This document shows, in pieces, positions 1 through 4,670 of a stretch of 5,385 nucleotides of DNA. The translations under genes were made by a program, and so were the position numbers. This DNA is from Hyphomicrobiales bacterium (lineage in GTDB: Bacteria; Pseudomonadota; Alphaproteobacteria; Rhizobiales; Kaistiaceae), in NCBI GenBank assembly GCA_017305815.1, contig JAFKJZ010000241.1, forward strand, positions 1-5,385, given 5' to 3'. The notes under the pieces were generated by a model that saw nothing but the letters and a program-made list of their open reading frames with translations, searched no databases and had not been told where the DNA came from. Position 1 is the first letter of the stretch, and the number at the start of each line of letters is the position of its first letter.

Positions 1-30
1 CCTGCGGGTCGTCGTGATGCGTCTGGCCAT
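1..30 (-). CDS. smoG: Second polyol ABC permease, probable SmoG (first ten codons only)
   Basis: An ATG at 30-28 opens a frame that runs off the left edge after ten codons (MARRITTTRR). It starts 18 nt after the stop of the upstream permease. A short basic N-terminus before the first membrane helix is typical of MalG/SmoG-type permeases, and smo/mtl operons usually run binding protein, permease F, permease G, ATPase. The identification therefore rests on gene order plus this short basic start; ten residues cannot prove homology. The gap (31-48) carries only a weak GGAACG ribosome-binding-like sequence, so translational coupling with smoF is likely. If correct, the protein would pair with SmoF to form the membrane channel of the importer. 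Confidence 0.6.
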   Translation of the reverse strand, partial: MARRITTTRR

Positions 31-48
31 GATCGAGCGTTCCGATGC

Positions 49-921
49 TTAGGCGTCGAGGTTCTTGCCGATGAGGCGGACCAGGAAGATGGCGACAATG
101 TTGGCGAGGACGACGGCAACGATGCCGCCGGCCGAGGCGCCGCCGACGTCGTATTGCAGCAGCGCCTGCGCATAGACGAGGAAGGCGATGTTGGTTGTCT
201 GCAGGCCGGGTCCGCCGCCGGTTGTGACGAAGATCTCGGCGAAGACCGAGAGCAGGAAGATCGTCTCGATCAGGATGACGACGGTGATGGCGCGGGCGAG
301 ATGCGGCAGCGTCATGTAGATGAAGAAGGACAGCGCCGGCGTGCCGTCCATCTCGGCCGCCTCCTTCTGCTCCTCGTCCATCGACTGCAGCGCCGTCAGA
401 AGGATCAGCGTGGCGAAGGGCAGCCATTGCCAGGCGACGATCAGGATGATCGAGAACAGCGGCACATTGGTGAACCAGTCGATCGGCTGCACGCCGATCA
501 GCGTCGCGATCCAGGCGAACAGCCCGGAGACGGGATGCATCAGCAGGTTCTTCCAGACCAGCGCCGACACGGTCGGCATGACGAAGAACGGCGCGATCAC
601 CATCAGGCGGACGATGCCGCGGCCGAGGATCGGCTGGTCCATCAGAAGCGCCAGCAGCACGCCGCCGACCACCGTGATGACGAGCACCGAACCGACCAGG
701 ATCAGCGTGTTGAAGAGCGCCGTGAAGAAGGCGGGGTCGGTGAGGAAATACTGGTAGTTCAGCAGGCCGATGAAGCTTTCCTGGCCGGGGTCGAGCAGGT
801 TGTAGCGCAGGAGCGAGAACCAGATCGTCATCGCCAGCGGCACGATCATCCAGAGGAACAGCAGGATGATCGACGGCGCCGAGAGGATGCGTCCGAGAGT
901 AGTCGACTGCTTCGTGGCCAC
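49..921 (-). CDS. smoF: Polyol (sorbitol/mannitol) ABC transporter permease SmoF
   Basis: This 290-residue inner-membrane protein is one half of the channel of a binding-protein-dependent sugar alcohol importer (MalF-like, binding-protein-dependent transport inner membrane component family). Six hydrophobic helices are visible at about residues 14-38, 70-94, 105-126, 155-178, 209-231 and 263-284. The cytoplasmic EAA loop, which contacts the ATPase, is intact: EAAEMDG at 187-193, ending in the LP of residues 205-206. The start is taken as GTG at 921-919 (MATKQSTTL), preceded by AAGGGCGAAGG. The open frame continues far upstream, but that extension is arginine-rich, lacks family similarity and overlaps smoE antiparallel in frame only, so it is rejected. 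The length matches the family norm of about 290. It lies 125 nt downstream of smoE, separated by an attenuator-like hairpin pair, and 18 nt before the next permease. Substrate is inferred from the strongly SmoE/MtlE-like neighbour. Confidence 0.88.
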   Translation of the reverse strand: MATKQSTTLGRILSAPSIILLFLWMIVPLAMTIWFSLLRYNLLDPGQESFIGLLNYQYFLTDPAFFTALFNTLILVGSVLVITVVGGVLLALLMDQPILGRGIVRLMVIAPFFVMPTVSALVWKNLLMHPVSGLFAWIATLIGVQPIDWFTNVPLFSIILIVAWQWLPFATLILLTALQSMDEEQKEAAEMDGTPALSFFIYMTLPHLARAITVVILIETIFLLSVFAEIFVTTGGGPGLQTTNIAFLVYAQALLQYDVGGASAGGIVAVVLANIVAIFLVRLIGKNLDA

Positions 922-954
922 GGCCTTCGCCCTTGATCCGTTTCGATCTGCCCT

Positions 955-985
955 AAAAAAGGTCCACCCGGCCGAGGTCGGGTGG
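955..985 (-). terminator. Intercistronic intrinsic-terminator-like hairpin with U6 between smoE and smoF
   Basis: On the minus strand CCACCCG (985-979) pairs with CGGGTGG (970-964) around an 8-nt loop, a perfect 7-bp stem. Three bases later comes a run of six T (960-955). This has the form of a factor-independent terminator, but the 3-nt spacer and modest stem suggest only partial termination. It sits inside the transporter operon, 34 nt before the smoF GTG. The inferred role is to lower permease transcript relative to binding-protein transcript, a common arrangement in ABC sugar importers. Confidence 0.55.
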
Positions 986-1005
986 CAGTTCTTGGGAGGC
1001 CCGGA

Positions 1006-1030
1006 GCCCGGCCCGCGAAAGGGGCCGGGC
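1006..1030 (-). other. GC-rich stem-loop just after the smoE stop codon
   Basis: GCCCGGCCC (1006-1014) and GGGCCGGGC (1022-1030) form a perfect 9-bp inverted repeat with a 7-nt loop, beginning 16 nt after the smoE stop. No T run follows on the minus strand, so it is not a classical terminator on its own. A structure of this strength at the 3' end of a binding-protein gene would be expected to block 3' exonucleases and stabilise the upstream message. That role is inferred; the repeat itself is certain. Confidence 0.6.
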
Positions 1031-1046
1031 GAGCACGGAGCGCGGG

Positions 1047-2360
1047 CTACTTGATGTAGCCGGCCTTGGTCATTTCCCGGGTTGCGGTCGCCTGGGCGGC
1101 GGCGAGCGCCGCGTCGACCGTCGACGAACCGGCGAGAGCTGCGGAGAATTGCTGGCCGACCGCCGTGCCGAGCCCCTGGAATTCGGGGATGGCGACGAAC
1201 TGCACGCCGGTATAGGGCACCGGCTTCACCGTCGGATGGTTCGGATCGGCCGAGTTGATCGAGTCGAGCGTCATCTTCGCGAAGGGCGCCGCCTTCTGGT
1301 ATTCCGGATTGGCGTAGAGGGAGGCGCGCGTGCCGGGAGGCACGTTCGCCCAGCCTTCCTTCGAGGCGACGAGGTTCAGATAGTCCTTGCTGGTCGCCCA
1401 GCTGATGAACTTCTCCGCTGCGTCGGCCTTCTTCGAGCCGGCCGGCACCGCCAGCGACCAGGCCCACAGCCAGTTGGCGTTCTTGCCGAGGCCCGTATTC
1501 GGCGCGAGCGCGAAGCCGACTTTGTCGGCGACCTTCGAATCCTTCGGATTGGTCACGAAGGAGGCGGCGACGGTGGCGTCGATCCACATGCCGCACTTGC
1601 CGGAGTTGAACAGCGCTAGGTTCTCGTTGAAGCCGTTCGAGGCCGCTCCCGGCGGTCCAGCTTCCTTCATCAGGTTGACGTAGAAGTTCAGCGTGTTCTT
1701 CCATTCCGGCTGGTCGAACTGCGGCTGCCATTTCTCGTCGAACCAGCGGGCGCCGAACGAGTTCGACATGGCGGTCAGGAAGGCCATGTTCTCGCCCCAG
1801 CCGGCCTTGCCGCGCAGGCAGATGCCATAGACGCCATTATCCTTGTCGGTGATCTTCTTGGCGGCGTCGGCGACGAAGTCCCAGGTCGGCTGCTCGGGCA
1901 TCTTCAGCCCGGCCTTGTCGAACAGGTCCTTGCGGTACATCACCATCGAGCTCTCGCCGTAGAACGGCGCCGCGTAGAGCTTGCCGTCGAGCGACAGGCC
2001 TGCGCGGATCGGCGGCAGCAGGTCATCGACGTCGTAGTTGGCGCCGAGATTGTCGAGCGGCACCAGCCAGCCCTTCTTGGCCCAGATCGGCACCTCGTAG
2101 GTGCCGATCGTCAGCACGTCGAACTGTCCGGCCTTGGTGGCGATGTCGGTCGTCACCTTCTGGCGCAGCGTGTTTTCTTCCAGCGTGACCCATTCGAGGT
2201 CGATGTCGGGGTTCTTCGCCTTGAAGTCGTCGGTCAGCGACTGCATGCGCACCATGTCGCCATTGTTGACGGTGGCGATGGTGAGCTTGGTGGCGGCCGC
2301 GGCCTGGCCGATGGCCAGAATGGAAGCTGCGCCGAGAAGGGCGCCGATCACAATCCTCAT
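1047..2360 (-). CDS. smoE: Periplasmic polyol-binding protein SmoE (family 1 extracellular solute-binding protein)
   Basis: This 437-residue protein is the substrate receptor of the importer: it binds the sugar alcohol in the periplasm and delivers it to the SmoF/SmoG channel. Residues 1-22 form a Sec signal peptide (short basic start, hydrophobic stretch, AAA box at 20-22). The mature N-terminus carries the hallmark of sorbitol/mannitol-binding proteins: LTIATVNNGDMVRMQ, followed by VTLEEN and the segment QFDVLTIGTYEVPIW. The length fits the family norm of about 435. The ATG start is fixed by a GGGAGG ribosome binding site 5 nt upstream and by the signal peptide; the stop is TAG. It is the first gene of the transporter operon, preceded by a probable promoter with two operator-like sites and followed by two hairpins. 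The family call is strong. The exact substrate (sorbitol, mannitol or another polyol) cannot be told from sequence alone, and the ortholog is named mtlE in pseudomonads. Confidence 0.9.
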   Translation of the reverse strand: MRIVIGALLGAASILAIGQAAAATKLTIATVNNGDMVRMQSLTDDFKAKNPDIDLEWVTLEENTLRQKVTTDIATKAGQFDVLTIGTYEVPIWAKKGWLVPLDNLGANYDVDDLLPPIRAGLSLDGKLYAAPFYGESSMVMYRKDLFDKAGLKMPEQPTWDFVADAAKKITDKDNGVYGICLRGKAGWGENMAFLTAMSNSFGARWFDEKWQPQFDQPEWKNTLNFYVNLMKEAGPPGAASNGFNENLALFNSGKCGMWIDATVAASFVTNPKDSKVADKVGFALAPNTGLGKNANWLWAWSLAVPAGSKKADAAEKFISWATSKDYLNLVASKEGWANVPPGTRASLYANPEYQKAAPFAKMTLDSINSADPNHPTVKPVPYTGVQFVAIPEFQGLGTAVGQQFSAALAGSSTVDAALAAAQATATREMTKAGYIK

Positions 2361-2365
2361 GTCAT

Positions 2366-2371
2366 CCTCCC
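2366..2371 (-). promoter_or_regulatory. Strong ribosome binding site of smoE
   Basis: GGGAGG on the minus strand lies 5 nt before the ATG at 2360. It is the strongest Shine-Dalgarno sequence of the transporter genes here, in line with high demand for binding protein, and it fixes the start. Confidence 0.85.
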
Positions 2372-2381
2372 AGATGCGCTG

Positions 2382-2395
2382 CGAGCAATTGCTAC
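2382..2395. promoter_or_regulatory. Candidate SorC-family operator, proximal site before smoE
   Basis: CGAGCAATTGCTAC contains a perfect 10-bp palindrome (AGCAATTGCT, 2384-2393). Its GAGCAATTG core recurs before the HAD-regulator operon at 4312-4320. It lies between the predicted transcription start and the smoE ribosome binding site, where a bound repressor would block elongation or initiation. Assignment to the neighbouring SorC-type regulator is inferred from the shared motif and adjacency. Confidence 0.55.
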
Positions 2396-2400
2396 AGCGA

Positions 2401-2414
2401 TGATCATACGCTCA
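2401..2414. promoter_or_regulatory. Candidate SorC-family operator, distal degenerate site before smoE
   Basis: TGATCATACGCTCA matches 10 of 14 positions of the symmetric form TGAGCAATTGCTCA, with both outer half-site ends (TGA and GCTCA) kept. Its centre is 19 bp from the proximal site. It begins exactly where a -10 element would sit 17 bp from the TTGACA at 2437-2432. It is degenerate and would not be called alone; the matching spacing at the other promoter is the main support. Confidence 0.4.
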
Positions 2415-2437
2415 ATCCGAAATTGCAGGCGTGTCAA
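2409..2437 (-). promoter_or_regulatory. Probable promoter of the smoE transporter operon
   Basis: A consensus -35 hexamer TTGACA lies at 2437-2432 on the minus strand, about 70 nt before the smoE start. A 17-bp spacer leads to TGAGCG (2414-2409), a poor -10. Alphaproteobacterial housekeeping promoters often keep the -35 and tolerate weak -10 elements, so the call rests on the -35 and on the overlap with the candidate operator. TATGAT at 2408-2403 is a better -10 hexamer, but it lies 23 bp from this -35, which is too far. Confidence 0.45.
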
Positions 2438-2531
2438 TGGCAATTCGTTGCCGCAGGGCAGCGAAGCCGGCTTGCCGTCGAGGGCGCCAAGCTGCCGCAG
2501 GGGAAGTTTCGGGAGGAATTTCAAAGGGCAG

Positions 2532-2557
2532 GCCGGATGCTGCGGTGCGGCATCGGC
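2532..2557 (-). other. Inverted repeat in the regulator-smoE spacer
   Basis: GCCGGATGC (2532-2540) can pair with GCATCGGC (2550-2557) as an 8-bp stem with one bulged base and a 9-nt loop. On the minus strand it is followed a few bases later by CCTTTG, too short a T run for an efficient intrinsic terminator. It may act with the hairpin at 2594-2607 to end the regulator transcript, or be incidental. Confidence 0.3.
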
Positions 2558-2593
2558 TGGATGCGGTCCGGTCCGGGCCTGCCGGCGCCGCAA

Positions 2594-2607
2594 CCCGCGA
2601 AGGCGGG
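2594..2607 (-). terminator. Possible terminator hairpin of the HAD-regulator operon
   Basis: CCCGC and GCGGG form a perfect 5-bp GC stem with a 4-nt loop (CTTC on the minus strand), 17 nt after the regulator stop codon. The 3' side is followed by only TTGC, so the U tract is minimal. Position and loop type fit a transcript end before the separately promoted smoE operon, but the thermodynamic case is modest. Confidence 0.35.
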
Positions 2608-2624
2608 GCGAAAGGCGGCCTTGC

Positions 2625-3581
2625 TCAGCCGAGATCGAGCAGGGTCTTCGCCGTCGTCTCGTTGGTGATCAGGCCGTTGATGATGCGGCCACGCAGCGCG
2701 GCATGGATCGCCAGCACCTTGCCGGGTCCCATGGCGCAGCCGACGACCAATCGGGTGGCCGGCACCTCGCGCGGCACGCTGGTCAGCCTTTCATTGGTGC
2801 CGCCGGCGATGATCTGGCCCTGGGCATCAAAGGCCCAGCCGGTGACTTCGCCGACCGCGCCGAGCCGGTGCATTTCTTCGAGTTCCGAGGCCGAGATGAA
2901 GCCGTCGATGAAGAGCGGCGCATTCTCGTCCATCCGGCCGATGCCGACGAGCGAGACATCGGCCGCCTCCGCCAGTTCGCAGATACGCCGCACCGGCTCC
3001 AGCCGCATCAACTGGTCGCGCTCGCCGCGCGTCGGCATGACGACGGGCAGCGGCATGGGGAAATGCGGGGCCTGGACGAGGTCGGAAAGGCGCGCCAGCA
3101 CGTCGAAGAAGCTGGCCGAACCCTGCATCGAGATGTGGCCGACCAGCGAGACGAGGCGGTGTTGCGGGCAGGCGAGGCGGGGGATCTGCTCGACGGCGGC
3201 GCGGAGCGTTCGTCCTGTTCCGAGCGCCACGACGATCGGCTCGGTGGCGCGCAGGCGCTGCTCGAGGAAGTCGGCGGCCGCCTCGGCGATGCCGACGACG
3301 GCGTTCTCCGAGCCGGGGTCGGATGGCACGATCTGGCAGTGGCCGAGGTCGTAGCGCTCGGTCAGCCGTGCCTCCAGCTCCATGCAGGCGGCGATGGGAT
3401 GATCGAGGCGGAAGGTGATCAGCCGCTCGGAAAGCGCCAGCGAGACAAGGCGCTGCGCCGTCGGCCGCGACACGTTGAGCTTCCGGGCGATCGCGTCCTG
3501 TGTGTTGCCGGCGATGAAGTAGAGCCAGCCCGCGCGGGCGGCGTCATCGAGGCGGGAGCGTTCCGGATCGGTGGCGGTCAT
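2625..3581 (-). CDS. SorC/DeoR-type sugar-binding transcriptional regulator of the polyol locus
   Basis: This 318-residue cytoplasmic DNA-binding protein probably represses the polyol transporter and its own operon until a sugar (phosphate) ligand is bound. The N-terminal helix-turn-helix is at about residues 26-50 (NTQDAIARKLNVSRPTAQRL). The rest is a SorC-type sugar-binding domain with its usual landmarks: GTGRT at 121-125, VGIG at 212-215, GAVGEVTGWAFD at 241-252, GGTNERL at 260-266 and a C-terminal segment with LITNETTA at 304-311. Length is normal for the family. The ATG start overlaps the stop of the HAD gene (ATGA, 3581-3578) and has no good ribosome binding site of its own, so translation is probably coupled. 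An upstream in-frame extension exists but lies within the HAD gene in another frame and is rejected. The family call is strong; the ligand and target sites are inferred from neighbours and shared operator-like palindromes. Confidence 0.88.
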   Translation of the reverse strand: MTATDPERSRLDDAARAGWLYFIAGNTQDAIARKLNVSRPTAQRLVSLALSERLITFRLDHPIAACMELEARLTERYDLGHCQIVPSDPGSENAVVGIAEAAADFLEQRLRATEPIVVALGTGRTLRAAVEQIPRLACPQHRLVSLVGHISMQGSASFFDVLARLSDLVQAPHFPMPLPVVMPTRGERDQLMRLEPVRRICELAEAADVSLVGIGRMDENAPLFIDGFISASELEEMHRLGAVGEVTGWAFDAQGQIIAGGTNERLTSVPREVPATRLVVGCAMGPGKVLAIHAALRGRIINGLITNETTAKTLLDLG

Positions 3582-4252
3582 GGCGGGATTGCTTCTGATA
3601 GATGCGGCAGGAGGTCCGCCATCCTCTCGACGATTCGGTCGGCGCCGGCGTCGAGCAGCATGCCGCCTGCTTCGCGCCCGGTATAGTGGCTGCCGCCGAC
3701 AAATCCCCAGACCGTCATGCCTGCGGCCTTGCCGCCGATGACGCCGCTGATGCTGTCCTCGATGACGAGGGTCCGATCCGGCCGTGCGCCCATTTTCTCG
3801 GCGGCGAACAGGAAGAGGTCCGGCGCCGGCTTGCCGCGCGCGACCATCGTCGTGTTGAAGACATTGGCGTCGAAGAGCTCTCCAAGCTCGGTCAGGCCGA
3901 GCGACAGGCGGATGCGTTCCGGCGTGCTCGACGAGGCGATGCAGCGCGGCGTGCGGAGGCTGCGGAGCAGCCGGGTCGCATCGGGCATGACCCGCAGCGC
4001 GGTCCGGTAACGGGCGATGAGGAGCGCATTGAGCTCGGCGGGGAAGCTTGCCGGCAAGGGGTGGCCGGTGCGGCGCTGGTAGTCCGTCTCGACGACGCTG
4101 AAGCTTCGGCCGAGGAAGCGCTCGAATACCTCGTTCAGATCCAGTTCGACGCCGTGCCGGGCGAGGGTCTCCCGCAGGCAGCCGCAGGCGATGATTTCGC
4201 TGTCGACGAGAACCCCGTCGAGATCGAAGACGACCAGTTCGAACGCCGACAC
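3578..4252 (-). CDS. HAD-superfamily (subfamily IA) sugar phosphatase / beta-phosphoglucomutase-like hydrolase
   Basis: This 224-residue soluble enzyme is a Mg-dependent phosphohydrolase, or less likely a phosphomutase. All four HAD motifs are visible: motif I FDLDGVLVDSE (9-19, nucleophile Asp10 and acid/base Asp12), motif II Ser-rich CIASSST (104-110), motif III KPAP (141-144, Lys141) and motif IV EDS (165-167). Residues about 18-85 form the helical cap typical of the beta-phosphoglucomutase/YniC group. The GTG start at 4252 puts motif I at the usual distance from the N-terminus, and AGGCAGG lies just upstream. The stop overlaps the SorC-type regulator start by 4 bp. A promoter and operator-like sites lie 45-72 nt upstream. 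The substrate is unknown; the context suggests a phosphorylated polyol or ketose. A role in removing the regulator's phosphorylated effector is possible but speculative. Confidence 0.85.
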   Translation of the reverse strand: MSAFELVVFDLDGVLVDSEIIACGCLRETLARHGVELDLNEVFERFLGRSFSVVETDYQRRTGHPLPASFPAELNALLIARYRTALRVMPDATRLLRSLRTPRCIASSSTPERIRLSLGLTELGELFDANVFNTTMVARGKPAPDLFLFAAEKMGARPDRTLVIEDSISGVIGGKAAGMTVWGFVGGSHYTGREAGGMLLDAGADRIVERMADLLPHLSEAIPP

Positions 4253-4291
4253 GACCCTGCCTGCCTTGGCTCGAGAGCGGAGGCTTGCAGC

Positions 4292-4305
4292 AGAGCATTA
4301 AATCT
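4292..4305. promoter_or_regulatory. Candidate weak second operator before the HAD-regulator operon
   Basis: AGAGCATTAAATCT keeps one half site (GAGCA, 4293-4297), while the other half is poor. Its centre lies 19 bp from the strong site at 4311-4324, the same spacing as the pair before smoE, and it covers the predicted -10. Without that matching spacing it would not be called. Confidence 0.3.
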
Positions 4306-4324
4306 CATGGAGAGCAATTGTTCA
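4297..4324 (-). promoter_or_regulatory. Probable promoter of the HAD-regulator operon
   Basis: On the minus strand TGAACA (4324-4319, 4/6 to the -35 consensus) and TTTAAT (4302-4297, 5/6 to the -10 consensus) are separated by 16 bp. Transcription would start near 4290, about 38 nt before the GTG of the HAD gene. The -35 lies inside the strong operator-like palindrome, which predicts autoregulation by the SorC-type protein. Confidence 0.5.
4311..4324. promoter_or_regulatory. Candidate SorC-family operator before the HAD-regulator operon
   Basis: AGAGCAATTGTTCA matches 13 of 14 positions of the symmetric form TGAGCAATTGYTCA and shares the 9-mer GAGCAATTG with the site before smoE. It is an imperfect dyad centred on AATT and overlaps the predicted -35. 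The AT-rich patch stands out from the GC-rich surroundings. Confidence 0.55.
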
Positions 4325-4373
4325 TTGAAAATGCGGCGGCAGGCCGGAATCGGGGGCATTCGGGCCCGCCGCC

Positions 4374-4408
4374 TCGGACCGGCGCGGTGTGCAGGCGCAC
4401 CGGTCCGA
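4374..4408 (-). terminator. Strong stem-loop after the small orphan gene
   Basis: TCGGACCGG (4374-4382) and CCGGTCCGA (4400-4408) form a perfect 9-bp stem, extended by three more pairs inside after one mismatch (4384-4386 with 4396-4398). It starts 5 nt after the stop of the 60-residue gene and lies upstream of the HAD-operon promoter, so it marks a boundary between the two transcription units. No U tract follows on the minus strand; termination may need Rho or be incomplete. Confidence 0.45.
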
Positions 4409-4413
4409 ACCGA

Positions 4414-4596
4414 TCAGCTGTCGCGGCCAGGGCGCGGTGGCGCGCCGGATGGCGGCGCCTTGGCGGGATCGGGCCGCGCGGGGTCATGCGGCTCCGCCTG
4501 CTTGCCGGGATCGTCGCCCTGGATATCGGGGGGGCGGTTCCGGTTGCCGAAGCTGCTGTTGCCGCCGGGCTTGTCCTTGTCATAGGGCGTCGACAT
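4414..4596 (-). CDS. Small proline-rich, probably disordered protein of unknown function (60 aa)
   Basis: I do not recognise a family. The protein has 60 residues, 14 of them Pro and 8 Asp, with no Cys, Trp, Leu or Val, so it should be soluble and unstructured with no signal peptide or membrane helix. The first half (MSTPYDKDKPGGNSSFGNRN) is polar and Gly/Asn-rich. The second half alternates Pro with charged residues (PHDPARPDP, 36-44) and ends APPRPGRDS. It is believed to be real because AAGGAG sits 7 nt before the ATG, the best ribosome binding site in this part of the window, and because a strong hairpin follows the stop. The open frame extends upstream to 4818, but only by overlapping the GntR gene, so ATG 4596 is preferred. 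It follows the GntR gene by 74 nt on the same strand and might share its transcript. Nothing links it to polyol uptake. Confidence 0.65.
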   Translation of the reverse strand: MSTPYDKDKPGGNSSFGNRNRPPDIQGDDPGKQAEPHDPARPDPAKAPPSGAPPRPGRDS

Positions 4597-4603
4597 GGCG
4601 TGT

Positions 4604-4609
4604 CTCCTT
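4604..4609 (-). promoter_or_regulatory. Ribosome binding site of the small orphan gene
   Basis: AAGGAG on the minus strand lies 7 nt before the ATG at 4596 and decides the start against the longer upstream frame. Just upstream, TTTCCC (4627-4622) and GGGAAA (4617-4612) can form a 6-bp hairpin with a 4-nt loop adjoining this site. Confidence 0.75.
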
Positions 4610-4670
4610 GGTTTCCCTGCGGGGAAAACACGCGGGCGCGGTCCGGGTTCCCGCCCGGCCGGCGAAAGCC

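Larger units (their letters stand above)
2438..2624. other. Non-coding spacer between the regulator gene and the smoE promoter
   Basis: This GC-rich stretch lies between the regulator stop and the smoE -35. I see no credible gene. A 78-codon minus frame starting at 2593 has no recognisable product and runs through the promoter. The spacer contains two hairpins listed separately (2594-2607 and 2532-2557) and two near copies of GYTGCCGCAGGG (2449-2460 and 2491-2502 approximately). The latter may be chance in such GC-rich sequence. Confidence 0.5.

Noticed and set aside
922..1731. N-terminal 270 residues of the long minus-strand frame that ends as SmoF.
   Set aside because: This part reads through smoE in another frame, is Arg/Gly-rich and matches no permease. 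The GTG at 921 gives the usual 290-residue length.
2357..2593. 78-codon minus frame ending in an ATGA-type overlap with the smoE start, including an internal 16-codon ORF from ATG 2407 that could be a leader peptide.
   Set aside because: There is no ribosome binding site before either start, no recognisable product, and the frame crosses the promoter and operator region. A leader peptide also conflicts with the predicted transcription start near 2402.
2400..3686. Long plus-strand frames opposite the regulator and HAD genes (2400-3686, 2431-3354, 3602-4585).
   Set aside because: They are antisense shadows of well-supported minus-strand genes in GC-rich DNA: no family similarity, Arg/Ala/Gly-rich composition, and they run across promoters and gene boundaries.
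3582..4298. Upstream extension of the regulator frame to 4298.
   Set aside because: It overlaps the HAD gene out of frame, and the HAD motifs are intact. The ATG at 3581 gives the normal SorC-family length and an ATGA overlap.
4305..4631. 108-codon and 74-codon minus frames (4305-4631, 4135-4359).
   Set aside because: They overlap the orphan gene, the promoter or the HAD gene in other frames, with low-complexity Arg/Pro-rich products and no ribosome binding site.
4643..4658. CCGGG/CCCGG inverted repeat after the GntR stop, considered as a terminator.
   Set aside because: It has only a 5-bp stem, and the nearest T run on the minus strand begins about 14 nt away, so it is not a convincing intrinsic terminator.
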